In this document: piece by piece, positions 33,747 through 42,144 of the stretch | Position numbering within the stretch: the stretch's first letter is position 1 | How the letters are laid out: the number at the start of each line of letters is the position of its first letter | NCBI GenBank assembly: GCA_000155435.1 | Contig: DS990261.1 | Span: forward strand, 62,001-126,000 | Direction: 5' to 3' | From: Clostridiales bacterium 1_7_47FAA | GTDB taxonomy: Bacteria; Bacillota; Clostridia; Lachnospirales; Lachnospiraceae | DNA: 64,000 nt | Made by a program: the position numbers and the translations under genes | The notes under the pieces: model-generated | The model's database searches: none | The model's input: the letters and a program-made list of their open reading frames with translations, nothing else | What the model was told of the DNA's origin: nothing

Positions 33747-35276
33747 ATGAAATATCTGATTGGAGTTGATGTGGGGACGTCCGCAACCAAGACCGTCCTG
33801 TTCGATGAGGACGGCGTCGTGGCTGCGTCCGCTTCCAAGGAATACCCGCTGTACCAGCCGGAGAACGGATGGGCGGAGCAGAGGCCGGAGGACTGGAGGG
33901 ATGCGGTGCTTGCAACCCTTAAGGAGGTGACTGAGCAGTCCGGCGTTCCCGCAGAGGATATCAAGGGAATCGGCATATCCGGGCAGATGCACGGACTTGT
34001 GATGCTGGATGGGAAGGGGGAGGTAATCCGCCCCTCCATCATCTGGTGCGACCAGAGGACCGGACGGGAAGTGGAGGATATGCTTGAAATCATGCCGAGG
34101 GAGCGTTGGATTGAGATTACGGCCAATCCGCCCCTTACCGGATGGACGGCGGCCAAGATACTCTGGGTCAGGAAGCATGAGCCGGAGAATTACAGCAGAT
34201 GCCGCCATATCCTTCTGCCAAAGGATTATATACGCTATGTGCTCACCGGGGAGTTTGCCACCGAGGTATCCGATGCCAGCGGCATGCAGCTTCTGGACGT
34301 GCCGGGCAGGTGCTGGTCCAAAGAGGTATTGAAGGCCCTTGATATTGATGAATCCATGCTGGGTAAAGTGTATGAGTCCTGCCAGGTGACAGGGACCCTG
34401 CTTGAGCAGGTGGCAGGGCAGACAGGGCTGACCGTGGATGTGAAGGTGGTTGGCGGCGCAGGCGATAATGCGGCTGCGGCAGTGGGAACCGGGATTGTGA
34501 AGGACGGCACTGCATTTACCACCATCGGGACCTCCGGCGTTGTATTTGCACACACCAGCAAGGTGTCCATCGACCCCAAGGGCCGGGTGCACACATGCTG
34601 CTGCGCGGTGCCGGGCGCATGGCATATCATGGGCGTGACCCAGGGCGCAGGTCTTTCACTCAAGTGGTTCAAGGACCAGTTCTGCCAGGATTATGTGGCC
34701 CAGGCCCAGGCCGTGGGATGCGATGTCTATGACCTGATTAATAAGGATGTGGCGGAAATCGGACCCGGGAGCAGCCGGCTGGTCTATCTGCCCTACCTGA
34801 TGGGGGAGCGGACCCCCCATCTGGATCCGGACTGCCGCGGCGTATTCTTCGGGCTTTCCGCCATCCATACCAGGAAGCACCTGCTGAGGGCGGTCATGGA
34901 AGGCGTGTCCTACTCCCTGTGCGACTGCAATGAGATACTGAAGGAGATGGGCGTGGAGGTCACACAGATGATGGCCTGCGGAGGCGGCGGCAAAAGCCCT
35001 GTCTGGAGGCAGATGCTGGCAGACCTGTACAACTGCACGGTCAAGACCGTTGAGATGGATGAGGGACCTGCCCTTGGGGCCGCCATACTGGCCGGCGTGG
35101 GCTGCGGCATCTATCCGGATGTGGAGACTGCCTGCAGCCGGATCATCCGTGAGAAGAGCAGCACGGAGCCTGTAAAGGAAGAAGCTGAGGTTTATGCAGG
35201 GTATCACAGGATATACCAGAACCTTTACCGCAGCCTGAAGGACGACTTTAAGGCTCTGGCAGGGATGAAAGGGTAA
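33747..35276 (+). CDS. xylB: Xylulokinase (FGGY family)
   Basis: A 509-residue FGGY carbohydrate kinase. GVDVGTSATKTVLFD opens the first ATPase lobe; GISGQMHGLV is the sequence typical of xylulokinases rather than glycerol or rhamnulose kinases; the catalytic Asp is in GGAGDNAAAAVG; ACGGGGKSPVWRQ binds ATP in the second lobe. It phosphorylates D-xylulose, or possibly a related ketopentose, to the 5-phosphate for the pentose phosphate pathway. ATG 33747 follows AAGGGGAAGGG. Followed within 70 bp by the DUF4867 gene and then the isomerase, probably one operon. Confidence 0.9.
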   Translation: MKYLIGVDVGTSATKTVLFDEDGVVAASASKEYPLYQPENGWAEQRPEDWRDAVLATLKEVTEQSGVPAEDIKGIGISGQMHGLVMLDGKGEVIRPSIIWCDQRTGREVEDMLEIMPRERWIEITANPPLTGWTAAKILWVRKHEPENYSRCRHILLPKDYIRYVLTGEFATEVSDASGMQLLDVPGRCWSKEVLKALDIDESMLGKVYESCQVTGTLLEQVAGQTGLTVDVKVVGGAGDNAAAAVGTGIVKDGTAFTTIGTSGVVFAHTSKVSIDPKGRVHTCCCAVPGAWHIMGVTQGAGLSLKWFKDQFCQDYVAQAQAVGCDVYDLINKDVAEIGPGSSRLVYLPYLMGERTPHLDPDCRGVFFGLSAIHTRKHLLRAVMEGVSYSLCDCNEILKEMGVEVTQMMACGGGGKSPVWRQMLADLYNCTVKTVEMDEGPALGAAILAGVGCGIYPDVETACSRIIREKSSTEPVKEEAEVYAGYHRIYQNLYRSLKDDFKALAGMKG

Positions 35277-35343
35277 AATAAAACAGCCGTGGGCGCGGGG
35301 CCGCCGCAAGGGGTCACCATGCCCGTGATGAGGAGGAAAAGAG

Positions 35344-35964
35344 ATGGAGTTAATCAATGTATGCAGCCCGGAGTTCAGGCCGTATGGGCGTGTGATTACC
35401 GGATATGATGTGGACGGTCTTATGAAGGCCATGGAGTCCACGCCCCTTCCTGAGGACGTTGTCTATGTGGCTTCCGTACCGGAGCTTGAGGCGCTGCCCA
35501 TCGGTGCGGAGCTGTCTGACGGAATCTATGGACAGATGGAAATCCAGCTGGGATACTGCAACGGCCATAATAAAAAGCTGAATGCCCTGGAGTACCACAG
35601 GGATTCAGAGGTGAACCTGGCTGTGACGGACCTGGTGCTGCTGTTGGGCAGGCAGCAGGATATAGAAGAGGATTTTACCTACGATACATCTAAGGTAAAG
35701 GCCTTCCTGGTCCCGGCAGGCACCCTGGTGGAAGTGTACGCCACCACCCTCCACTATGCGCCGTGCCAGACAGAGGACAGCGGGTTCCGCTGCGTGGTGG
35801 TGCTTCCAAGAGGGACCAACACAGACCTTGACCACAAGCCGCAGGTGAAGTGCGGCGAGGAAAAGCTGATCACGGCAAGGAATAAATGGCTGATCGGCCA
35901 TGAAGAGGGCGGACTGGACGGGGGCGCATGGATTGGCCTTAAGGGGGAGAACATTTCCCTGTAG
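35344..35964 (+). CDS. DUF4867 family protein
   Basis: A 206-residue cupin-like protein of the DUF4867 family. An N-terminal helix-strand part (FRPYGRVITGYDVDGLMKAM) is followed by a double-stranded beta region with AFLVPAGTLVEVYATTLHYAPC, where a His could be a metal ligand. The family is found almost only beside sugar isomerases and kinases in Firmicutes; a sugar epimerase/mutarotase-like or isomerase-accessory job is often guessed, but I know of no demonstration. The start has GAGGAGGA just before it. Confidence 0.8.
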   Translation: MELINVCSPEFRPYGRVITGYDVDGLMKAMESTPLPEDVVYVASVPELEALPIGAELSDGIYGQMEIQLGYCNGHNKKLNALEYHRDSEVNLAVTDLVLLLGRQQDIEEDFTYDTSKVKAFLVPAGTLVEVYATTLHYAPCQTEDSGFRCVVVLPRGTNTDLDHKPQVKCGEEKLITARNKWLIGHEEGGLDGGAWIGLKGENISL

Positions 35965-36005
35965 ATAAACATTTCAGATAGATACTGCAAATAAAAACCG
36001 CAGAT

Positions 36006-36030
36006 GAAAACCGCGGTTCATATGACCGTG
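36006..36030. promoter_or_regulatory. Palindrome between DUF4867 and the isomerase gene
   Basis: AACCGCGGTT, a 10-bp perfect palindrome within a near-dyad, 40-60 bases before the isomerase start. Candidate operator or small hairpin; weak. Confidence 0.3.
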
Positions 36031-36069
36031 GAACATTGGCCATAAATCAAATAATAAGACGGAGGATAT

Positions 36070-37560
36070 ATGACTATGATCAACATGCCGGAAGTAAAGA
36101 TTGGTATTGTGGCGGTAAGCCGTGACTGTTTCCCTGAAAGCCTTTCCGTGAACAGAAGGAAAGCCCTGACAGAGGCATATAAGAAGAAGTATGACGCATC
36201 CAATATTTATGAATGTCCAATCTGCATCGTGGAAAGCGAGATCCACATGGTACAGGCCCTGGAGGATGTGAAGAAAGCGGGCTGCAACGCCCTGGTGGTT
36301 TACCTTGGCAACTTTGGCCCTGAGATTTCTGAGACATTGCTGGCAAAGCATTTTGACGGACCGTCCATGTTCATTGCAGCGGCCGAGGAGTCCGGGAACA
36401 ACCTGGTCCAGGGCAGGGGCGATGCATACTGCGGCATGCTCAATGCCAGCTATAACCTGAAGCTGCGCAACATTAAGGCGTATATCCCCGAGTATCCGGT
36501 GGGCACGGCAGAGGAATGCGCGGACATGATTGAGGAGTTCGTACCCATTGCAAGGGCAGTGGTTGGGCTTAGCAGCCTTAAGATTATCAGCTTTGGACCC
36601 AGGCCCCTTAACTTCCTTGCATGCAATGCGCCGATTAAGCAGCTTTATAATCTGGGGGTTGAGATTGAGGAGAACTCAGAGCTGGATCTGTTCGAGGCAT
36701 TTAACCGCCATGCACGGGATCCCCGTATCCCGGATGTGGTAAAAGATATGGAAGCAGAGCTGGGCACAGGCAACAGGAAGCCGGAAATCCTGGAGAAACT
36801 GGCACAGTATGAGCTGACCCTCCTTGACTGGATAGACGGGCACAGGGGATACCGCAAGTACGTTGCCATTGCAGGCAAATGCTGGCCCGCATTCCAGACC
36901 CAGTTCGGCTTTGTGCCCTGTTACGTCAACAGCCGTCTGACCGGACGGGGGATTCCCGTGTCCTGTGAGGTGGATATCTACGGCGCGCTCAGCGAATTCA
37001 TCGGCACATGTGTGAGCCAGGATGCGGTCACCCTGCTGGATATCAACAACTCAGTTCCGGCCGACCTTTATGAAGAGGATATCAAGGGCCGGTACAGTTA
37101 TACCCAGAAGGAAACCTTCATGGGCTTCCACTGCGGCAACACCAGTTCCAAGAAGCTGTCCTTCTGTGAGATGAAATACCAGCTGATCATGGCCAGGGCC
37201 CTTCCTGAGGAAGTGACCCAGGGCACACTGGAAGGCGACATCACACCTGGCGACATCACCTTCTACCGTCTCCAGAGCACGGCGGATAACAAGCTGCGCG
37301 CCTACATTGCCCAGGGAGAGGTTCTGCCCGTTGCTACCCGCTCCTTTGGCGCCATCGGTATCTTTGCAATCCCGCAGATGGGCAGGTTCTACCGCCATGT
37401 GCTGATTGAAAAGAACTTCCCGCACCACGGCGCGGTTGCGTTCGGACATTACGGAAAGGCAATTTACGAGATATTCAAATTCATCGGTGTGGATGTGGAG
37501 GAAATTGGATTTAACCAGCCTGCCGGCATGCTTTATAAGACGGAGAATCCGTTTGCGTAA
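36070..37560 (+). CDS. L-fucose/L-arabinose isomerase family protein
   Basis: A 496-residue member of the fucose/arabinose isomerase superfamily, near the fucose-isomerase-like group used in pentose and deoxyhexose routes. The N-terminal part has the LVVYLGNFGPE strand-turn and the middle SCEVDIYGALSEF, where Glu and Asp should bind the metal. A C-terminal His sits in FMGFHCGNTSS. It would interconvert an aldose and a ketose that xylulokinase can phosphorylate; D-arabinose, L-fucose or xylose-type sugars are all possible. The start is ATG 36070, four bases after GGAGG, or ATG 36076. Ended by a strong terminator. Confidence 0.85.
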   Translation: MTMINMPEVKIGIVAVSRDCFPESLSVNRRKALTEAYKKKYDASNIYECPICIVESEIHMVQALEDVKKAGCNALVVYLGNFGPEISETLLAKHFDGPSMFIAAAEESGNNLVQGRGDAYCGMLNASYNLKLRNIKAYIPEYPVGTAEECADMIEEFVPIARAVVGLSSLKIISFGPRPLNFLACNAPIKQLYNLGVEIEENSELDLFEAFNRHARDPRIPDVVKDMEAELGTGNRKPEILEKLAQYELTLLDWIDGHRGYRKYVAIAGKCWPAFQTQFGFVPCYVNSRLTGRGIPVSCEVDIYGALSEFIGTCVSQDAVTLLDINNSVPADLYEEDIKGRYSYTQKETFMGFHCGNTSSKKLSFCEMKYQLIMARALPEEVTQGTLEGDITPGDITFYRLQSTADNKLRAYIAQGEVLPVATRSFGAIGIFAIPQMGRFYRHVLIEKNFPHHGAVAFGHYGKAIYEIFKFIGVDVEEIGFNQPAGMLYKTENPFA

Positions 37561-37637
37561 GTGAAGGTCTGGCAGGAACAGGTGGACTGCGAAGGTGGAT
37601 ATCCGCCATGCACCCCTGGACAGACTGCCGGTAAAGC

Positions 37638-37670
37638 AGGCGGGAAAGCCCTGTGTGGGCTTTCCCGCCT
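37638..37670 (+). terminator. Terminator after the isomerase gene
   Basis: Perfect 14-bp arms (37638-37651 and 37657-37670), five-base loop, GC-rich, followed by TGCCTGTTTG. Separates the catabolic genes from the sensor operon. Confidence 0.75.
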
Positions 37671-37810
37671 TGCCTGTTTGTGGAGGATGGCTTATTTATG
37701 AGGAAGGATTTTATACCAGCGCCTGTATGAAGATGGGCTTGCCTCCGTTTTCCGGCGCTTCAGGGGGGCCTGCCGCAAAAAAATGCTATTCCATGGCAAG
37801 ATTATCCTGC

Positions 37811-37846
37811 TTTTGTTTTACCATGATTTTTTGTATAATGGTAAAA
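37811..37846 (+). promoter_or_regulatory. Promoter of the sensor operon with a dyad around the -10
   Basis: -10 TATAAT (37834-37839), weak -35 TTTTGT (37811-37816). A perfect 9-bp dyad, TTTTACCAT (37816-37824) and ATGGTAAAA (37838-37846), brackets the -10, a likely repressor site. The rest of the 347-bp gap (37561-37907) holds only the terminator at 37638. Confidence 0.6.
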
Positions 37847-37907
37847 GATAAGCATTGTGCGGCGTCCGGATAGGCGCCAAGGGGGCAGACGGAGAGGGGA
37901 TGGGGAG

Positions 37908-38933
37908 ATGGACAGGAATAAAAGGAAACTGTTTTGGCTGGTGCTGGCCGGCCTGTTCTGCATTGTATTCCTCACCCTGCTGACCATCTCCTTTTATGGT
38001 TATGTGCTGGAGAAGATAGGGGTGGAGTACGCGGAGAATTCCAGGACCTATGACAGGCACTTCGTGATGATTGTAGGCAATACGGAGTCGCAGTTCTGGA
38101 AGGATACATATGCCTGTGTCAGGGAAGAGGCTGCTGGCCAGAACGCTTATGTGGAGCTAAAGGGAACCAGCCAGTCATCCTCCTATACCATGACGGACTT
38201 CATGGATATGAGCATTGCTGCCAAGGTGGACGGTATCCTGCTGGAGTGCACGGCGGAGGAGGCCCTGGAAGGAAAAATCAATGAAGCCAATGAAAAGGGC
38301 ATTCCGGTTGTGACCATTTTAAATGATGCGCCAAAGACTGGGCGTAAGAGCCATGTGGGAATCAATCCATACCAGCTGGGGCAGGAATATGCAGGACAGA
38401 TATGGAAGATACTCCCCAAAGACAAGGATAACCTGAGGATTACGGTCCTGCTTCATGATAATGCCATTGACAGCAACCAGTCACAGATTTTCAACCAGAT
38501 TAACAATCTGATGGTCACTTCTGAGGAAACCCAGGGGCGTGTGCGGGTGGAGGAAATCAGGATTTCATCTGAACGGGCCTTTGAATCCGAGGAGATTGTC
38601 TGGAACCTGTTCCAGAATGAACAGGGGGCCCCGGATATCATCGTTTGCATGGATGAGGTGGACACCGAGGCTGTGTATCAGGCCGTGATTGATTATAACA
38701 GGGTGGGCGAGACCCAGATCCTCGGATACTATAAGTCACCCGCCACATTGGAAGCAGTCCGGCGGGGAACCATGGCCATGTCCCTTTATATTGATACGGA
38801 ACAGATGGGGAAGTACAGCGTGCAGGCCATGATGGAGTGCATCCGGGACGGCCGGACCAATTCATTTTATAGTGTGGACCTGCAGTTTGTGAACAGTGAC
38901 AATGTGTCTGGTTTTGTGCGTAAGGCACATTGA
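37908..38933 (+). CDS. Membrane-anchored periplasmic-type sugar-binding protein (XylFII-like)
   Basis: A 341-residue protein with one N-terminal membrane helix (about 8-30) not followed by a lipobox. The extracytoplasmic type-1 binding-protein domain (about 45-330) is of the ribose/xylose-binding class: VDGILLECTAEEALEGKINE, GIPVVTILNDAP, VGINPYQLGQEYAG, PDIIVCMDEVDT. It is the first gene before a kinase and regulator, not beside the permease. In the Clostridium beijerinckii XylFII-LytSR system a binding protein of this kind binds xylose and activates the LytS kinase. The same role is inferred here. ATG 37908 follows GGGGAG. Confidence 0.82.
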   Translation: MDRNKRKLFWLVLAGLFCIVFLTLLTISFYGYVLEKIGVEYAENSRTYDRHFVMIVGNTESQFWKDTYACVREEAAGQNAYVELKGTSQSSSYTMTDFMDMSIAAKVDGILLECTAEEALEGKINEANEKGIPVVTILNDAPKTGRKSHVGINPYQLGQEYAGQIWKILPKDKDNLRITVLLHDNAIDSNQSQIFNQINNLMVTSEETQGRVRVEEIRISSERAFESEEIVWNLFQNEQGAPDIIVCMDEVDTEAVYQAVIDYNRVGETQILGYYKSPATLEAVRRGTMAMSLYIDTEQMGKYSVQAMMECIRDGRTNSFYSVDLQFVNSDNVSGFVRKAH

Positions 38934-38977
38934 GTTTGCGGCGGGCCGGACCCGGTATGGGACTGAAACTGGTACTG

Positions 38978-39045
38978 GCATGGACCCGGATACAGACACG
39001 GATACGGATCCGGATCCGGCACCGGCACCGGGCATGGATGGACAG
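38978..39045 (+). repeat. Low-complexity hexamer-like stretch
   Basis: Runs of ggataC/ggatcC/ggcacC units. They read as DPDTDTDTDPDPAPAP in one frame and TRIQTRIRIRIRHRHR in the frame of the kinase, before the likely kinase start. Possibly slipped-strand repeats. Confidence 0.5.
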
Positions 39046-39064
39046 GGAGATAGGCGGGGCGCAT

Positions 39065-40576
39065 ATGGGTAAATGTTGGGACAGGATCTGGGGAAATATC
39101 CCAATCGCACATAAACTGTTTCTGGAGATAGCATTGACGGCTGCTGCGCTGTTTGCCAGCAACCTGTTAATCTATGCCCAGATTAACCGTATGGTGGTGC
39201 GCATGGATTCCGTGTATTCCAGCAATGTGAACCTGAATGAACTGTCTGACTGTCTGGCAGGGGTCCAGAATTACATGTACAAATATCTGGAGGTCAAGGA
39301 TTCAGATTCCCTGACCGCCTATTATAAATCGGAACAGGAATACCGGGACCTTTTGGACGGTCTTAACAGGAAGGTTACGGATAATCCCATCCAGATCCTG
39401 GAAAAGAATATACGCAGCATGTCTGAGTCCTACCTTGCCATTACGGATGAGACGGTGCAGGCCAAGCGGGGACTGAACGTGGAGAAGTATAAAAGCTCCT
39501 ATGAGTCCGCCCTGCGGCTTTATAAATTCATCAACGATGATATTTCCATACTGAACGGCCAGCAGTTCAAGAATAACTCAGCCAGTTACAAGACGCTTCA
39601 GTCCGCCCTGCGCTACCTGGAAATCATCAGTCTTGTGATCCTATGCATCGTGATGGTAATCAGCCTTGCGGTGATGATGATGATGACAAGGGACATTGTG
39701 ACCCCGTTGACCAACCTGGCGCACACGGCCAAGCTGGTTGGCCAGGGGAATTTCCATGTCAAGGTGACCCCCATAAAGACCAGGGATGAGCTGGGGATTG
39801 TCACGGGAACCTTCAACCAGATGGTGGACAGCCTGGATGAATACGTGAATAAGATTAAGGAAAGCGCGGAGAAAGAGCAGGAGATGAAGGCGCGGGAACT
39901 TTTGATGGCAAACCACCTGAAGGAGGCGCGTCTTAAATACCTCCAGTCCCAGATCAACCCCCATTTCCTTTTCAATTCCCTGAACGCAGGGGTGCAGCTG
40001 GCCGTGATGGAAGATGCGGAGAAGACCTCGGTGTTCATAGAACGGATGGCTGACTTTTTCCGGTATAATGTGAAGAAGGGTTCAGGGGACGCCACCATAC
40101 GGGAGGAAGTGGAGACAGTGGACAACTATATCTATATCCTTAATGTACGGTTTGCGGGGGATATCCACTATGTTTCCGAACTGGATGAGACGGTCCTGGA
40201 CTACAGGATACCCAGCATGATCCTTCAGCCGCTGGTTGAAAATGCAGTGAACCATGGCATACGCGGCATTGAATGGCCGGGTGAAATCCGCCTGCGGGTA
40301 CAGGATAAGGGCGGTCAGATTGAAATACGGGTGGAGGACAACGGAAAAGGGATGACCAGGGAACAGGTGGGGACAATCCTGTCCGGGAGCCACATAACCG
40401 TGGACAGTGACTCCACCGGCATCGGACTGGGGAATGTGATTGCCAGGCTGAGGCTTTACTATGGCACGGACCAGGTCTTTTGCATTGATAGTAAGGGGGA
40501 GAACCAGGGAACCTCGGTTATCCTGACCATACCGAAGAAGGAGGAGGATGGAAATGTTCCGGATATTAGTGGCTGA
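39065..40576 (+). CDS. LytS/YesM-type sensor histidine kinase
   Basis: A 503-residue membrane kinase: helix at about 15-38, extracytoplasmic helical sensor domain (about 40-185), second helix (about 190-215), HAMP (RDIVTPLTNLAHTAKLVGQG), His_kinase domain with the phosphoacceptor His at residue 300 (QSQINPHFLFNSLNAG) and a HATPase domain (N box LVENAVNHG, then DNGKGM and GIGLGNV). Start ATG 39065 is preferred because the frame before it is an arginine-rich repeat tract; its ribosome site (AGGCGGGG) is moderate. Its stop overlaps the regulator start by 23 bp. Likely senses the sugar-loaded binding protein encoded upstream. Confidence 0.88.
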   Translation: MGKCWDRIWGNIPIAHKLFLEIALTAAALFASNLLIYAQINRMVVRMDSVYSSNVNLNELSDCLAGVQNYMYKYLEVKDSDSLTAYYKSEQEYRDLLDGLNRKVTDNPIQILEKNIRSMSESYLAITDETVQAKRGLNVEKYKSSYESALRLYKFINDDISILNGQQFKNNSASYKTLQSALRYLEIISLVILCIVMVISLAVMMMMTRDIVTPLTNLAHTAKLVGQGNFHVKVTPIKTRDELGIVTGTFNQMVDSLDEYVNKIKESAEKEQEMKARELLMANHLKEARLKYLQSQINPHFLFNSLNAGVQLAVMEDAEKTSVFIERMADFFRYNVKKGSGDATIREEVETVDNYIYILNVRFAGDIHYVSELDETVLDYRIPSMILQPLVENAVNHGIRGIEWPGEIRLRVQDKGGQIEIRVEDNGKGMTREQVGTILSGSHITVDSDSTGIGLGNVIARLRLYYGTDQVFCIDSKGENQGTSVILTIPKKEEDGNVPDISG

Positions 40577-42140
40577 CGATGAGGGAATCATGCTGGAATC
40601 CATCAAAAGCATTATCCTGTCCAACTTTGGAAGCGAATGCCAGGTGGTCTGTGTGAAGACCGGGCGGGCCGTGATTGAGCAGGCCGAGGCTTTCCGGCCG
40701 GATATTGCGATTGTGGATATCCAGATGCCGGGGCTAAGCGGGATACAGGCCATCCGTGAGGTGCGCAGGTTCAACTCATCCATGGTGTTCATCATCATTA
40801 CGGCCTATGACAAATTTTCCTATGCCCAGGAGGCCGTCAACCTGGGGGTGATGGAGTTCATCACAAAGCCGGTGAACAAAAAGAAGATACTGGATGTGTG
40901 CATCCGCGCCATGCATCAGGTGGAGGAGGCCAGGCAGAAGCTCAGCGATGACCTGAAGATACGGGAAAAGCTGGAACTGGTGGTACCCATGATTGAGAGC
41001 GGTTTTATCTATAACCTGCTCCGGGACGACACGGATATATACCGCAATGATTATCTGGAGATGCTGGACATAAAAACCAGGTATGGGTTTACCATTGTCC
41101 TGGAATTTGGCGATGGGGTGGTGGACGGGCTGATGACCAACGCGGTGGGGGCCAATGTCAGGCTGAACAAGTATTACACCCAGCTCAGGGAACTGGTAAA
41201 GGATTACTTTGACTGCATCACAGGTCCTGTCATGGGGAACAGGATTGTGCTGTTCGTGCCATTTGAGAGGGAGAAGACCCGGTATGAGGAGCGGGTGGAG
41301 ATCATTACCAGGACCAGGAACATGATTCACAGGCTGGAAGCCGGTATTGACATGCAGTTCAGGGGCGGCATCGGGATGGTGACGCCTGTGGAGGAGGCCA
41401 GGGATTCCTACAAGGGTGCGTTAAAGGCCCTGAGGGAGAGCGACAGCCATGTGGTACATATAACAGACATACCGGCCATAACGAATTATGACGGGGAATA
41501 TCCCATGGAACTGGAAAACCAGTATTTCCAGAGAGGGGCAAAGGCGGACAAGGAGGGAGCCGCAGCCTGTGCCAACGAATTCTTTGACTGGATGCTGGAA
41601 CATGATGGGAATGTGAGGGCCAATATCGAGGTGAAGGTGCTGGAACTGGTCATACGCCTGGAAATGACGGCGTTTGAGGCAGGAAGCGTCCGTTACGGGT
41701 TCCGTTACAGGGAAAATTATCTGGCGGAAATCCAGGGCGCTGCCGACATGGCCGCACTGCGCAGCTGGTTCATCCGGAAGACAAGGGAAATCTGCGATAA
41801 CATCAGTACATCCAGGGAGCGGGAATCTGAAAACGTGGTATCCAGGGTAAAGAATTACATCAATGAGAATTACGCCCAGGATGTTTCGCTGGATGATGTG
41901 TCCCGCCTGGTGGACATCAGCCCCTATTATTTCAGCAAGCTGTTCAAGCAGGAAGTGGGGGAGAACTTCATTGAGTATCTGACGCGTACCAGGATAACCC
42001 ATGCCATGCGCCTGTTGGAGGATTCCAGGTACAGCATAAAGGAAGTGTGCCTGATGTGCGGTTACAGCGACCCCAATTATTTCAGCCGCATTTTCAAAAA
42101 GTATGAGGGCATGACGCCAAGCGAGTACAGGGAGAGGTGA
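40554..42140 (+). CDS. YesN-type response regulator with AraC output domain
   Basis: A 528-residue regulator: receiver domain at 1-120 with acidic residues D8/D9 and phosphoacceptor D55 (IAIVDIQMPGLSG), a long middle region (about 135-410), and an AraC-type two-motif DNA-binding domain at the end (about 425-526; SLDDVSRLVDISPYYFSKLF and SIKEVCLMCGYSDPNYFSRI). It probably activates the downstream importer genes when phosphorylated by the LytS-type kinase. ATG 40554 is seven bases from GGAGG; an in-frame ATG at 40548 touches that site. Confidence 0.9.
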   Translation: MFRILVADDEGIMLESIKSIILSNFGSECQVVCVKTGRAVIEQAEAFRPDIAIVDIQMPGLSGIQAIREVRRFNSSMVFIIITAYDKFSYAQEAVNLGVMEFITKPVNKKKILDVCIRAMHQVEEARQKLSDDLKIREKLELVVPMIESGFIYNLLRDDTDIYRNDYLEMLDIKTRYGFTIVLEFGDGVVDGLMTNAVGANVRLNKYYTQLRELVKDYFDCITGPVMGNRIVLFVPFEREKTRYEERVEIITRTRNMIHRLEAGIDMQFRGGIGMVTPVEEARDSYKGALKALRESDSHVVHITDIPAITNYDGEYPMELENQYFQRGAKADKEGAAACANEFFDWMLEHDGNVRANIEVKVLELVIRLEMTAFEAGSVRYGFRYRENYLAEIQGAADMAALRSWFIRKTREICDNISTSRERESENVVSRVKNYINENYAQDVSLDDVSRLVDISPYYFSKLFKQEVGENFIEYLTRTRITHAMRLLEDSRYSIKEVCLMCGYSDPNYFSRIFKKYEGMTPSEYRER

Positions 42141-42144
42141 TGGT

